DNA from: Oscillatoriaceae cyanobacterium M7585_C2015_266
GTDB taxonomy: Bacteria; Cyanobacteriota; Cyanobacteriia; Cyanobacteriales; Oscillatoriaceae
DNA: 64,000 bases
Assembly: GCA_015295835.1 (NCBI GenBank)
Contig: DVEG01000020.1
Location: forward strand, 393,709 to 457,708
Direction: 5' to 3'
Part shown: positions 44,753 to 54,248 of the stretch, piece after piece
How positions within the stretch are numbered: the stretch's first letter is position 1
Layout: each line of letters opens with the position of its first letter
Notes under the pieces: generated by a model
What the model saw: only the letters and a program-made list of their open reading frames with translations
Database searches by the model: none
Told to the model about the DNA's origin: nothing
Program-made: the position numbers and the translations under genes

Positions 44753-45097
44753 ATGCTGCTGAAGTCCACAACCCGCCACATTCACATTTTTGCCGCCGAA
44801 ATTAAAGACGATGAATTTGTTCCCAGCGAAGAGGTGTTAACTCTGGATGTTGATCCAGATAATGAATTTAACTGGAATGAGGAAGCCTTGCAGCAAGTTT
44901 ATCGGAAATTTGATGAGCTAGTTGATTCTTATACGGGGGAAGAGTTGACAGAATATAATATTCGTCGCATTGGTTCGGATTTGGAGCATTTCGTGCGCTC
45001 GCTCTTACAAAGTGGCAAAATCAGCTATAATCTCAACAGTCGCGTTCGTAACTACAGTCTGGGATTGCCCCAGGTAGATTCCGAAGGCAGCATTTAA
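44753..45097 (+). CDS. ndhM: NAD(P)H-quinone oxidoreductase subunit M
   Basis: A 114-residue peripheral subunit specific to the photosynthetic NDH-1 complex of cyanobacteria and chloroplasts, needed for cyclic electron flow. The sequence KSTTRHIHIFAAEIKDDEFVPSEEVLTLDVDPDNEFNWNEEALQQVYRKFDELVDSYTGEELTEYNIRRIGSDLEHFVRSLL matches NdhM in length and pattern. No other ndh gene is adjacent. A 9-bp hairpin separates it from the paralogue cluster downstream. Confidence 0.95.
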   Translation: MLLKSTTRHIHIFAAEIKDDEFVPSEEVLTLDVDPDNEFNWNEEALQQVYRKFDELVDSYTGEELTEYNIRRIGSDLEHFVRSLLQSGKISYNLNSRVRNYSLGLPQVDSEGSI

Positions 45098-45130
45098 CTC
45101 GCTTTTATTTTTCTGGATATAAAAAAATGT

Positions 45131-45169
45131 CGAAGCATTTGGGATGTCTAGATTCACCTGAATGCTTCG
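45131..45169 (+). terminator. Hairpin after ndhM
   Basis: CGAAGCATT and AATGCTTCG pair perfectly (9 bp) around a 21-base loop, 33 bases past the ndhM stop. No T-run follows, so terminator function is only likely. Confidence 0.45.
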
Positions 45170-45297
45170 CCCTACTCTGCAAAGAGTTTTAAATTCTCCG
45201 GCAGAATAATAAAGAACGTTTGAAAATAGGTCTATAAAATAAAAGGAAAAGAGGGAAAGAGCTTTGCCCTCTCAGTTGTCTGTACCGGTGAGCGTCT

Positions 45298-46233
45298 ATG
45301 CAGAAAGCAGAACTCTTATTTCCAGAGCTTCCAAAAGCCCGAAAACAGCAAAGAGAGGGCAAAATATCAAAACTCGTGTTGACAGAATACGCGGCTTTGA
45401 CAGTTTCTGCTCTGGGCTGTATTGCAGCAGTGGCGTCTGCACAGGTGGCTTACGCGGCAATTCCTCTGACGCTGAGTTTGGGGCTGAATTTGCTAAACCG
45501 CTACCGATGGGAGCAAAAGACAAGGGCTAATATTCAAAGTAATAAGGAGGCGCTTGCTCAAATAGAGCGGCAATTGCAAAACCAGATAGAAAGGCTGCAA
45601 GCCCAGGTGCAAATGCTGCCTACAAGCGAGCGCATCACAGACGTAGAAGCATCAATGCTTAGACTTAGCACTTTCTGGGGGCAAATACAACAGCGACTCG
45701 AACAGCAACCCTCCCCTGCTTTTGATGCAAAGATTCGCCAGGAATTTGCTATTCTCCGCAGAGCAATAATTAGGTTGCGCGACAGTAGTGAAGCCAATAT
45801 CGCTACAGTTTGCCAGAATCTGGAGCGAGAAATTTCTCTACTGCAAGAGAAACTAGCACAGACGAGTGAAGTGGCTGAGCGAGCAGCGCAGCGAGCCTTA
45901 GCAGATGGCTCAACAGCGGAAATTGCCTACAAGCGATCGCAAATAGCTCAGATGCAAAAACGAGTTGCTAAACTGGAGCTGAAAAATCAACAAATTGTCA
46001 AACCCTACCTCCAACGCCTAGCCCAGGATGTAAAACAGCAGCAATCCGATACTGCACGCATTGAGGAATCATTAGAAAAACTCACAAACAGCATCGTCGA
46101 TTTGATGTCACAGATTGACAGCCTGGGCAAACCATCCACTCCTCAACTCTACTCCCTATCGATTCAAAAACTATCCGAAAATTTGCCCACAAGAGCGACA
46201 TCCTCCAAATTATCTAATAGACTACAGCCATAG
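45298..46233 (+). CDS. Membrane-hairpin coiled-coil protein, paralogue 1
   Basis: First of four tandem paralogues. The 311-residue protein has a hydrophobic hairpin near residues 25-62 (LTEYAALTVSALGCIAAVASAQVAYAAIPLTLSLGLNLLNRYRWEQK). Long coiled coils follow (about 70-225; LAQIERQLQNQIERLQAQVQML, NLEREISLLQEKLAQTSEVAERAAQ). The C-terminal motif is KLELKNQQIVKPYLQRLAQDVKQQQ (about 222-247). The membrane segment is followed by basic residues, so the coiled coil is probably cytoplasmic. No catalytic motif. This copy is the most diverged at the N-terminus, lacking the WLE triplet. Confidence 0.82.
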   Translation: MQKAELLFPELPKARKQQREGKISKLVLTEYAALTVSALGCIAAVASAQVAYAAIPLTLSLGLNLLNRYRWEQKTRANIQSNKEALAQIERQLQNQIERLQAQVQMLPTSERITDVEASMLRLSTFWGQIQQRLEQQPSPAFDAKIRQEFAILRRAIIRLRDSSEANIATVCQNLEREISLLQEKLAQTSEVAERAAQRALADGSTAEIAYKRSQIAQMQKRVAKLELKNQQIVKPYLQRLAQDVKQQQSDTARIEESLEKLTNSIVDLMSQIDSLGKPSTPQLYSLSIQKLSENLPTRATSSKLSNRLQP

Positions 46234-46333
46234 CAGGCACTTAACTCCGCAAAAAACACCTTCTCAAAAATCGAGGAGATGGTGCGGCAATCTCGGAAAA
46301 TCAAGGGAAGGCATCTCAGGCAAATCTGACACT

Positions 46334-47095
46334 ATGCAAAAAATACAACCATCATTCTCAGCTTTGACTGACAGAAGGCATCAGCGGCACTGGTTAGAAG
46401 TGGCAGAATACGTCTCTCTAGTAAGCTCGGCTGTAGGAACAATTCTGGCAGCAGCATCTCAACAATTTGTTTTTGCAGCAGCTCCTTTAACTCTGGCAGT
46501 ATTCTTAAATTTCCTCAATCGCCCTCGCATCCCTAAAAAAACTGAGCCATCCGATATAGCCTCCCTCGACTTCGACAATGACTTATATAAAGCGCCAATA
46601 CCCGCAGCAATTGAACAGGAAATAGCTCATTTGCACGCATCTCTGAATAGCTTACAGGAAAGCACTACAGCCCAGGTAGAAGAAGTCTATCATTATGTGG
46701 ATAATGTTCTAGGGGGAATGAATCTGAATGCGGTACACTGCGCATTACGGGAACTACGCACCAGTGCCGAACGCTTACAGAAAACTGCTCTCAATCAACA
46801 AGACTGGGAAACGCTCAATGTTCGATTTTTACTGCTTGAGGAAGCGCTCGCTAAGCTACAGGCACTCACCCCTAACATGGCTTCGCCTACCACCGCCTCT
46901 AAGCCTCAGCCGTCTTTCACAGAGGCTCTCGCTCTTCTACGTGCCGAGCAGCAAGCCCAGCACGCCAAGTTGCAACACCGCCTTGCTCAACTTGAGCAAA
47001 AAAATCGCGCCATTATTAAACCCTATTTGCAGCGCTTGGTTGCTGATGTCAAGCAGCTTCGTCAACAAATAGCATCCCAGCAACGCCCAAACTGA
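46334..47095 (+). CDS. Membrane-hairpin coiled-coil protein, paralogue 2
   Basis: Second paralogue, 253 residues from ATG 46334. The N-terminus contains RRHQRHWLEVAEYVSLVSSAVGTILAAASQQFVFAAAPLTLAVFLNFLNRPR (about 15-66). A shorter coiled coil (about 80-200) leads to LAQLEQKNRAIIKPYLQRLVADVKQLRQQI, close to the C-terminal end. An upstream in-frame ATG at 46115 would overlap paralogue 1 by 119 bases and start without homology, so I reject it. Short intergenic spacing (100 bases) suggests co-transcription. The C-terminal motif lies at the very end of the protein. Confidence 0.8.
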   Translation: MQKIQPSFSALTDRRHQRHWLEVAEYVSLVSSAVGTILAAASQQFVFAAAPLTLAVFLNFLNRPRIPKKTEPSDIASLDFDNDLYKAPIPAAIEQEIAHLHASLNSLQESTTAQVEEVYHYVDNVLGGMNLNAVHCALRELRTSAERLQKTALNQQDWETLNVRFLLLEEALAKLQALTPNMASPTTASKPQPSFTEALALLRAEQQAQHAKLQHRLAQLEQKNRAIIKPYLQRLVADVKQLRQQIASQQRPN

Positions 47096-47245
47096 ACTAT
47101 TTCAAGCGCCGGCTGCAGGCACTTTGTCTACAGTCGGCAAAAAATTAACAACATTAAATTTTATTTTGTCAAAGTGAAAATAACATTAAATAGAAGAGAA
47201 AAAAAAGAGAATGAATATATAAATAGCGATCGAGGATAGCAAGTT

Positions 47246-49294
47246 ATGAACAATAAACGCAACTGGTTAGAAATTGTCGAATACATCTCGATCGCTGGCT
47301 CAATAGTCGGGTCAATTGTAGCAGTAATATCACAGCAAATGATTTATGCTGCGACACCGATATCTCTATCGTTAGTGTTAAATTTACTCAATAGAAAACG
47401 ATGGGAGAATGGTTGGCAACAAGGGGGAGCAGATGAAATCATTGAGATAGAAAAGCAGATCTCAAGGAATGTAGAAGCACTGCGCGAACAAATTTTAGCC
47501 CTGCCAAATCAGAGAGATTTGGGAGGAATGCAAGCTGCATTGGAACGGATGGGGAGAGGGCTTGCCCAAGTCGAAAGTGAAATAGCCATACAAACCAGAG
47601 AGTTGGGGAGCGTACAAGCTAACTTTCAAAATTTAGCTAGTAGCCTCAAGGATTTGTCAGAAATACAAGCGCAAATCGAGCAACTTTCTCAGAGAATTGA
47701 AGAGCGAGCGCCTACTCTAGCCCTTCAAGAGCCCGCAGACTTAAAATCTGTACAGCGACAAATCGACGAATTAAGACAGGCACTAGGCAGTCTATCCAAA
47801 GGAATCGCCAATCTAGAGCGAGAGGCGCAAAATCTAGTTTCTAGAAAAGAATTAGGCTTCCTAACTTCAGAAATAGAGAAAATCCAGCGGCAACAAAAAA
47901 TTATAGAGCAATCCGTCACGCCAATAGCCGGGGAGTTGGGCAGATTGTCTGAGCGCATTGCCGACGTAAGAATTCATCTTAACGCCCTCAGGGAAGAATT
48001 AAACAAGCAACCCCCAAACTCTGTAGAGCAGATGGCAGAATTGAGGGATGCTTTGGCGAAAATACAGCAGCAATTCGAAGAACTCCCTAATCCATCGCAA
48101 CAAAAAGATTTGGGGGGTGTAGAAGCAGGTTTGAAAAAACTAGCCGAAGAAATAGCAGCTCTGCGGGCTGAGGTGGAAACTCGCCTCGACGAGATAAAAA
48201 CTAACGAACTTTATCCCATGCGAGGGGAAATCGCCCAATTGCAAACGCAGTTAGCAAGTTTGCAGGCATCTTTCCAGCGGTTAAGCGATCGCTTTTTAAA
48301 TCAGACTCGTGAGCCTATACCCCCCTCACAACCTACCGAGAGCAAAATACAAACCAAAGAGCCATCCTCAGTGTCACCGTTGTGGAGATGCATTCATACA
48401 CTAAGAGGACATTCGAGCGCTGTGACGTGCTTATGCATCAGCCCTGACGGCAAAAAGCTGGCAAGCGGAAGTTATCAAGAAATCAAACTGTGGAATTTAG
48501 AGACAGCAGAAGCAATTAAAACCTTGGAAGTAAAATCAGAAGCAATGGCAGTTTCTTCCCTAGCGATTGCTCCTAGTGGGGATATCCTCGCTTGTGCCAA
48601 CGGCAACGTTGAAATATGGCATCTAGAAAGCGGAGAATTGATTCGCACGATTGAAACTTCCTCCTGGGCTTCTTCAATTGCTATCAGTCTAGATGGTAGA
48701 ATTCTCGTCAGCACAGGAGAAGATCCAGTAGACGAGACAGGTTCGCTGCAGATATGGAATCTAGTAACAGGAGAATTGCTGTGGGAGTTTGAAGAAGCAA
48801 GCAACTGTGTTGCTATCAGCCCCGACGGGCAAATCTTGGCAAGTGGCGGCAAACAAGTAGACGAAATCGAGGATTTTGAAGAAACAGGGTTAATTCAGGT
48901 GCGACATCTGGATACAGGGGAAATCCTGTACTCATTAACCGAACATTCTGGTAAAGTTTATTCAGTAGCCATCAGCCCCGATGGGCAAATCTTAGCCAGT
49001 GGCAGCCAAGAGCGAACAGTTAAATTGTGGAATCTGAAGACAGGAAAACTGCTGCGAACCCTTACAGGGCACTCGCTGACGGTTCATTCAGTTGCCATCA
49101 GCCCTGACGGAAAATTCCTAGCAAGCGGTAGTGCAGATAAAACAATCAGGGTGTGGAATTTAAATGCTGGGGAATTGATCCAAACCCTCGGCGAACATTC
49201 GGAAAAAGTGGCTGTTGTGGCTTTCAGCCCTCAAGAAAACGTTCTCGTCAGTGGCTCACAGGATGAGACAATTAAGATTTGGCGCCAATGTTAA
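47246..49294 (+). CDS. Membrane-hairpin coiled-coil protein fused to a seven-repeat WD40 propeller
   Basis: Third paralogue, 682 residues. Residues 1-54 are RNWLEIVEYISIAGSIVGSIVAVISQQMIYAATPISLSLVLNLLNRKRW, closely matching paralogues 2 and 4. About 60-350 is extended coiled coil. From about 380, seven WD40 repeats are readable (blades starting LRGHSSAVTCLCISPDG, then EAMAVSSLAIAPSG, SSWASSIAISLDG, ASNCVAISPDG, HSGKVYSVAISPDG, HSLTVHSVAISPDG, HSEKVAVVAFSPQ), closing one propeller. The C-terminal KPYLQRL motif of the other three is absent. A partner-binding scaffold is likely; no enzyme domain is present. Confidence 0.88.
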   Translation: MNNKRNWLEIVEYISIAGSIVGSIVAVISQQMIYAATPISLSLVLNLLNRKRWENGWQQGGADEIIEIEKQISRNVEALREQILALPNQRDLGGMQAALERMGRGLAQVESEIAIQTRELGSVQANFQNLASSLKDLSEIQAQIEQLSQRIEERAPTLALQEPADLKSVQRQIDELRQALGSLSKGIANLEREAQNLVSRKELGFLTSEIEKIQRQQKIIEQSVTPIAGELGRLSERIADVRIHLNALREELNKQPPNSVEQMAELRDALAKIQQQFEELPNPSQQKDLGGVEAGLKKLAEEIAALRAEVETRLDEIKTNELYPMRGEIAQLQTQLASLQASFQRLSDRFLNQTREPIPPSQPTESKIQTKEPSSVSPLWRCIHTLRGHSSAVTCLCISPDGKKLASGSYQEIKLWNLETAEAIKTLEVKSEAMAVSSLAIAPSGDILACANGNVEIWHLESGELIRTIETSSWASSIAISLDGRILVSTGEDPVDETGSLQIWNLVTGELLWEFEEASNCVAISPDGQILASGGKQVDEIEDFEETGLIQVRHLDTGEILYSLTEHSGKVYSVAISPDGQILASGSQERTVKLWNLKTGKLLRTLTGHSLTVHSVAISPDGKFLASGSADKTIRVWNLNAGELIQTLGEHSEKVAVVAFSPQENVLVSGSQDETIKIWRQC

Positions 49295-49516
49295 ATTTAG
49301 CATCCTTCTCTTGCCTCCTGTGAAATTGTTTGACTATAAAAAAAGTAATTAAAAATTTAACTTAAATATATCAGGGTATCTGCGCTCAATATTCTAAATA
49401 AAATTCTTGCCCTTGCTACCGTTAAGCAGTGAGAACTTAAAAGTTATAACTTAAGTTATAAAACTAAAGTTTTCACTAGTTTTTGATTATTTAAGAAACA
49501 AAAAAGTGAGAGGGAA

Positions 49517-50527
49517 ATGGCATCAGTTATCCCGAAAGAAATGAAAGCAAAAGCAACAAAAAAGCGATCGCAGTTATCTGCAGAGCAGAAAAACACCGAT
49601 AAACAGGAGCGCTGGTTAGAAATTGTAGAGTGGACTTCCCTGGCGGGCTCAGTTATTGGCACAATAGTAGTGGGGTTATCTGGTCAAATTTTAAATGCAA
49701 CCGTGGGAGCAGGTTTAGCACTAACAATATCCCTGAGTCTGGTAAATCGGCATAAACTCAACCAGCAGCAGCGACAAGAAACAGAAGCAGCCATAGCTGA
49801 AGTACACCACGTTTTAGAAACCCTGTATTACCAACTACAAAAGCTAGCAGCAGAACCCATTGAAATCGAACCGATGCACCAAGCACTATTTCAATTAGGA
49901 GCAGCAACACAACGCTTGGAAAGCAGCGCCGCATTTTCCTCAGAAGATTTGCAGGCAGTAAGCGCCGAAGTAGAGCTACTGCGCTCTACAATTTACGAGC
50001 TCCAGGGGGAACTGCAAGTCTTAGCTAAAAGATCCGCTGATATCCTACCTCTTCAGGATGAAATAAAAAAAATTAACCGCCGACTAGATACCCTGCCGCC
50101 ACCTTTCGCTCCAAGAGAGCTATACCGGAAAGTCGCTGAGCTGGAGCAAAAAAATCAAAAAATTTTCAAGCCATACCTACAGCGCCTGGCGCAGCACGTC
50201 AAGCAGTTAGATCAGAAAAATGCTCTCCTGTCAAGAAGGCTGCAGTTATTGGTAGAGAATTTTAACAATCGTCCGGAGTTGAAACAAATGCAAGGGTTGC
50301 AGGGGATAGTAGCTGAATTGGTGAGAAATGTTGATCGGCTGCAGGAACTGCCAAATATAAGTAGAAAAATTGATAATTTGAGCGCGCAGTTGGATAATGA
50401 ATTGCAACCGGCGCAGATTCTGAAACTGACTGAGGAATTGGCACACTTACCTCTGGTTTCGGAATTAGAAAATTTGCAAGGGGCGAGCATGAAAATTGGT
50501 CAAAACCAAGTTTTTCAGAAACCCTAG
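49517..50527 (+). CDS. Membrane-hairpin coiled-coil protein, paralogue 4
   Basis: Fourth paralogue, 336 residues. A charged N-terminal extension (about 1-30, MASVIPKEMKAKATKKRSQLSAEQKN) precedes ERWLEIVEWTSLAGSVIGTIVVGLSGQILNATVGAGLALTISLSLVNRHK (about 30-80). Coiled coils follow, then VAELEQKNQKIFKPYLQRLAQHVKQL (about 200-230), where the KPYLQRL motif is internal rather than terminal, and a final helical tail (to 336). The hairpin is the most diverged in its second half. Function unknown; treat as part of the same system. Confidence 0.8.
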   Translation: MASVIPKEMKAKATKKRSQLSAEQKNTDKQERWLEIVEWTSLAGSVIGTIVVGLSGQILNATVGAGLALTISLSLVNRHKLNQQQRQETEAAIAEVHHVLETLYYQLQKLAAEPIEIEPMHQALFQLGAATQRLESSAAFSSEDLQAVSAEVELLRSTIYELQGELQVLAKRSADILPLQDEIKKINRRLDTLPPPFAPRELYRKVAELEQKNQKIFKPYLQRLAQHVKQLDQKNALLSRRLQLLVENFNNRPELKQMQGLQGIVAELVRNVDRLQELPNISRKIDNLSAQLDNELQPAQILKLTEELAHLPLVSELENLQGASMKIGQNQVFQKP

Positions 50528-50609
50528 AATTAATTATTCTAATACCGGGTTTTGGAGATTAGGGAATTTAGGGGTGTTATTTTAATATGTGAAAAGTGAT
50601 CGCTTTCAC

Positions 50610-52151
50610 ATGATTTATAACCGCAGGGTGTTTTTAAAAGCTTTTTTACTAGGTTTAGCATCTCCTTTTCTAAGTCGGGTGCCAACACTTTCGCAGCCCT
50701 CACCTGTCAATCCCACCATTCTCGAAAATCAAAAACCCGGTAGCACTGACTGGCAATTGACTAATCCTGCTACTAAACGGGAAATTGAAGGCTATGCCTC
50801 TCTTACAAGTGTTGATCGCGGCTCGGAAATTAAATTTTTTGTCAATACTTCTGAGCCTAGTTACACTATTGAAATTTTTCGCATGGGATGGTATAAAGGT
50901 ATGGGTAGTCGTCGCATGACTGAGCCTATTACCTGTGCAGGGGTGAAGCAGCCACCACCAATTGAGGATGTCGCCTCAGGATTGATTGAATGTGATTGGA
51001 AAAACCCTTTTATTTTAAAAATTCCTAGCAACTCAACTGATCCTACCGATTGGGCAAGTGGGATTTATTTAGCCAAACTCACAGCGGGAAATAGTGGCAA
51101 GCAGAGTTATATTATCTTTGTCGTAAGAGATGATAAGAGAGCTTCCGATATTCTTTTTCAATCTAGTGTGACGACATTTCAGGCTTATAATAATTGGGGC
51201 GGAAAATCTCTTTATCGGTGGAATAGTAAGGGAAAACAAGCTTATAAAGTTTCTTTTAATCGTCCTTATGCCGCTAGTCCGAATCCGGCTGCTGCTTATG
51301 GTGTAGGGGCGGGTGAGTTTTTAACTAATTTTCAACCGCAGCGGCGAACTTCTAGTGCTGCCTGGGAATACAATATGGTGCGTTGGTTGGAACGAGAAGG
51401 TTATGATGTAACTTATGCTACTAATGTAGATACTCATTTTAATAAACGGCTGCTGTTGTCTCACAAGGTGTTTTTATCCGTTGGGCATGATGAATATTGG
51501 TCTTGGGATATGAGGCAAAATGTGGAGGCGGCACGGGATAAGGGTGTCAGTCTCGGTTTTTTTTCGGCGAATACTTGTTATTGGCAAATTCGCTTTGATA
51601 CAAGTCGTATTACTGGTGATGTCAACCGTACTATTGTTGCTTATAAGGAAATGGCAGCAAAAGATCCGTTTGCGATCGCTTTCGATCCCTATTACCCTCG
51701 CATCACAACTCTCTGGCGGGATAAACGGGTGAATCGCCCAGAAGATGCTCTTATCGGCGTCATGTACGAAACTTTTCAAGTTAATAGCGATATTATTATA
51801 GATAATGCCCCTGATTGGTTGCTGACAGGTACGGGGCTGAAAAAAGGTGACAAATTACCCGGACTTTTGGGCTATGAGGTAGACCGCATGTTTGGTAATG
51901 CACCAAAAAATACTATTCGCGTTTGTCATTCACCATATAATTATAAAGGGGAGACAAGATATTCTGATATGACGATTTATACTGCCGATAGTGGTGCACT
52001 GGTTTTTGCCACTGGTTCAATGCAGTGGAATTGGGGATTAGATGATTTTAACGCGCCGCAATTGCGTCCATCTCTTGTTAATCCAGCTGCCCAAAGAATT
52101 ACTCGCAATGTTCTTGATCGCATGATTGCTAATTGTGAATTTGGAAAATAA
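50610..52151 (+). CDS. Tat-exported N,N-dimethylformamidase beta-subunit-like protein
   Basis: A 513-residue protein with a twin-arginine signal (YNRRVFLKAFLLGLASPFLSRVPTL). The body contains DWQLTNPATKREIEGYASLTSVDRGSEIKFFVNTSEPSYTIEIFRMGWYKGMGSRRM and GHDEYWSWDMRQNVEAARDKGVSLGFFSANTCYWQIRF. These patterns match the family annotated as N,N-dimethylformamidase beta subunit-like, which combines beta-rich and alpha/beta modules. The true substrate in cyanobacteria is unknown. I start at ATG 50610; a GTG at 50589 would add seven residues before the Tat motif. Confidence 0.83.
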   Translation: MIYNRRVFLKAFLLGLASPFLSRVPTLSQPSPVNPTILENQKPGSTDWQLTNPATKREIEGYASLTSVDRGSEIKFFVNTSEPSYTIEIFRMGWYKGMGSRRMTEPITCAGVKQPPPIEDVASGLIECDWKNPFILKIPSNSTDPTDWASGIYLAKLTAGNSGKQSYIIFVVRDDKRASDILFQSSVTTFQAYNNWGGKSLYRWNSKGKQAYKVSFNRPYAASPNPAAAYGVGAGEFLTNFQPQRRTSSAAWEYNMVRWLEREGYDVTYATNVDTHFNKRLLLSHKVFLSVGHDEYWSWDMRQNVEAARDKGVSLGFFSANTCYWQIRFDTSRITGDVNRTIVAYKEMAAKDPFAIAFDPYYPRITTLWRDKRVNRPEDALIGVMYETFQVNSDIIIDNAPDWLLTGTGLKKGDKLPGLLGYEVDRMFGNAPKNTIRVCHSPYNYKGETRYSDMTIYTADSGALVFATGSMQWNWGLDDFNAPQLRPSLVNPAAQRITRNVLDRMIANCEFGK

Positions 52152-52176
52152 TATTTTGGCAAGTTTATTTCAGTTG

Positions 52177-53254
52177 CTAGCGTACTGCCCCTAAAACCAG
52201 GAAAAAATCCGTATGCACTTTTTCAGAAGTTGTAGAGAGGGCATAGCTGAAACTGCGGGGAATTCCCAAAATTTGTCTGACTAAACGAGAATTTTCCGAA
52301 TTATCAATAGGCACAAAACTCCAGAAAAATGATGTCCAGCGGTAAGCAAAAATGCTCTGCGGCAAGTTTTTCTGTGGCAGTTTAGTTTCCCAACTGATAA
52401 TAGAGCGAGCGCCTTGCTGGTAGTTGGCAACGGTAATATCAGGTGAAGAATTTGTAACAAATTTTTGCAGTTTGGCGAGAGTGTTTTCAGCGGCGATCGC
52501 TAGTTTCTATCATAATGCCAATTCCCAACAAAAACTGTGGCGACTAGTTAAATCCAGTTGAATTGCAGCGTTGAAATTGAGATATGCCGCTATTAGCGAG
52601 CGTGAAAATTGCGGGTGCTTGAGAGTGCGCTGAAATTCGGGGGTGTCAGCAAGAGAATTTTTCTCGGCTTGACTATTTTTTTGATTGTCGATAAATTCCT
52701 CGCTCGCAGCGCTGTTAGTAGATATTACCAGGAATCCAGGCAACAGAGCGAGCGCTATTCCCGACTCGCTTTCTACCACTGGCTCTAACTCTTTTAGCGG
52801 CAAAGTTTTTGTTTCTTCCTCTATTTGTATTACCCGCAGTGACTGCGGCTTTTCCACTGGTGGTAACTCTGGTATATCATCCGGCGAGCGCTTTTCCTGT
52901 GGCGATGGCTCTGTCTCTGTGGGTGGTAACGGTTTTTCTAACATAGGTGGTACTTCTGCGGACCATTCTATAATTTTAATTCCCTGATATTCTTTTTCAA
53001 GAGGTGCTTTTTGCCGCTGATTTTGTAATATTTCTCTAAATTTTGCCATAAAAGGCAGCAGCATCAGTTGCTAGTGCAATCATCAGAATGCCAGCAGCTA
53101 GGATCTTCTGTTTTGCTTCGGTTTGAGTATTACTTTTTACAGGCAGTAAAGCTAATTCTGTCCACTCCCCCACCCACGGCTGCACATCTTCTACAAAGTT
53201 TATATCCGGTGGCAGAAACGGCAAGCTTACAGGTACATTTAAATCTAATTGAAA
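52177..53254 (-). pseudogene. Decayed DUF3352-type gene
   Basis: Read on the minus strand, the remnant begins at TTT 53254 (FQLDLNVPVSLPFLPPDINFVEDVQPWVGEWTELALLPV), just after two in-frame TAG codons, so the N-terminal part with its start is missing. Frame breaks occur near 53050 (ATDAAAF to AKFREILQNQ) and near 52510 (WELAL stop, then KLAIAAENTLAKLQKFV). The order of segments (PWVG, then NQ, then EYQGIKIIEW, then GFLVISTN, then TLAKLQKFV, then SYALSTTS) follows DUF3352 proteins of cyanobacteria. Length is about 350 codons against 550 or so for intact members. Confidence 0.75.
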
Positions 53255-53325
53255 CTACTATTTTTTATAAGCCTGCATTATATTTATCCTTAAAATGGTT
53301 TTATTATACTCTACCCTAGAGAGAT

Positions 53326-54117
53326 TTAGTTGCAAACACTAAAAGTTTTTAAGCGACGATTGACAGAGCTATCTTTGCCCTTGCTTTCAGAAGTAGTAGA
53401 TTTTTCTTCCGTAATTTTTTTAGAAATCTGCTCTGAAGTTGTTTCCCGATTCTCTTCGACAAAGTAAAAAAATTCTGAACAAAAAGCTAGAGTACTGATA
53501 TTTAAATCTTGCGGTTGTCGGTTGGGAGTCATGGGCAGAGCTCGCCACAATTCAATGACAGGATTATTTATAAAACTTTCCCACTCAACTGTACCAGGTT
53601 TAAAGGGAAATCGTTCGCGAGAAGCCGCCCCTTTTTCTTTCGCTGGTTTTAGCCGCATACTGGTGTAAACGATGCCATCAGTTGCCTGATTTGCTTTTGT
53701 ATAGTTTCTCACTGCCGCCGTACCAAAATTGCCATTATCACGATTTATTAATAGTTGAAATCGAAAGGCGTTTCTGCCTTTTGAATCTTCTGAGAGATTT
53801 TTATTAACGAGCAACATAGCATAATCTTTCGCACCATCGCCATTGAAGTCAGCGGTGAATATACTACAGGTAAGTTTAACAGAGGTTTCCCTGGCATATT
53901 GGCGAATTGAATTTACGAAGTCTTCTTCTTGCGCCAGCCGATAGTCTTTGAGTTTTTCTTGTAAAGGTTGTGGGATTTCTCCTTGACACTGATAGTCGGG
54001 TAACTGCTTGACAGGCAGCGAGGCAGATTGAGATTGAATGCGGGTGCTGTAAGGGGGTTCTCGGCAAGCGGTAAGCAGCAGGATAATTGCCGGTAAAAAA
54101 ATGGTTCTGAGTTTCAT
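53326..54117 (-). CDS. Putative lipoprotein
   Basis: The 263-residue protein has a clear lipobox (LPAIILLLTACREPPYS, Cys18) after a basic start, so it is a lipoprotein for Lgt/LspA processing. A soluble domain contains TADFNGDGAKDYAMLLVN (about 100-117), a calcium-binding-like DxNGDGxxD loop as in VCBS repeats. The tail after residue 220 is Ser/Lys/Glu-rich and low complexity, ending in VCN. I do not recognise the domain family. It stands downstream of pepP. Confidence 0.75.
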   Translation of the reverse strand: MKLRTIFLPAIILLLTACREPPYSTRIQSQSASLPVKQLPDYQCQGEIPQPLQEKLKDYRLAQEEDFVNSIRQYARETSVKLTCSIFTADFNGDGAKDYAMLLVNKNLSEDSKGRNAFRFQLLINRDNGNFGTAAVRNYTKANQATDGIVYTSMRLKPAKEKGAASRERFPFKPGTVEWESFINNPVIELWRALPMTPNRQPQDLNISTLAFCSEFFYFVEENRETTSEQISKKITEEKSTTSESKGKDSSVNRRLKTFSVCN

Positions 54118-54248
54118 GATTTCATGAAATCTAGTAACAAATCGGCGATTTACTTGAAAATAGAAAAACTTTTATTCTTGAGCGGCTTTGGCGAGCTTTG
54201 ATAGGGCTATTTTTTTCTATTTTATTTATTTATTTTTTTATTTTTATT

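Noticed and set aside
46115-46333. Upstream extension of paralogue 2
   Set aside because: Overlaps paralogue 1 and has no similarity to the other paralogues' N-termini, whereas ATG 46334 aligns with them.
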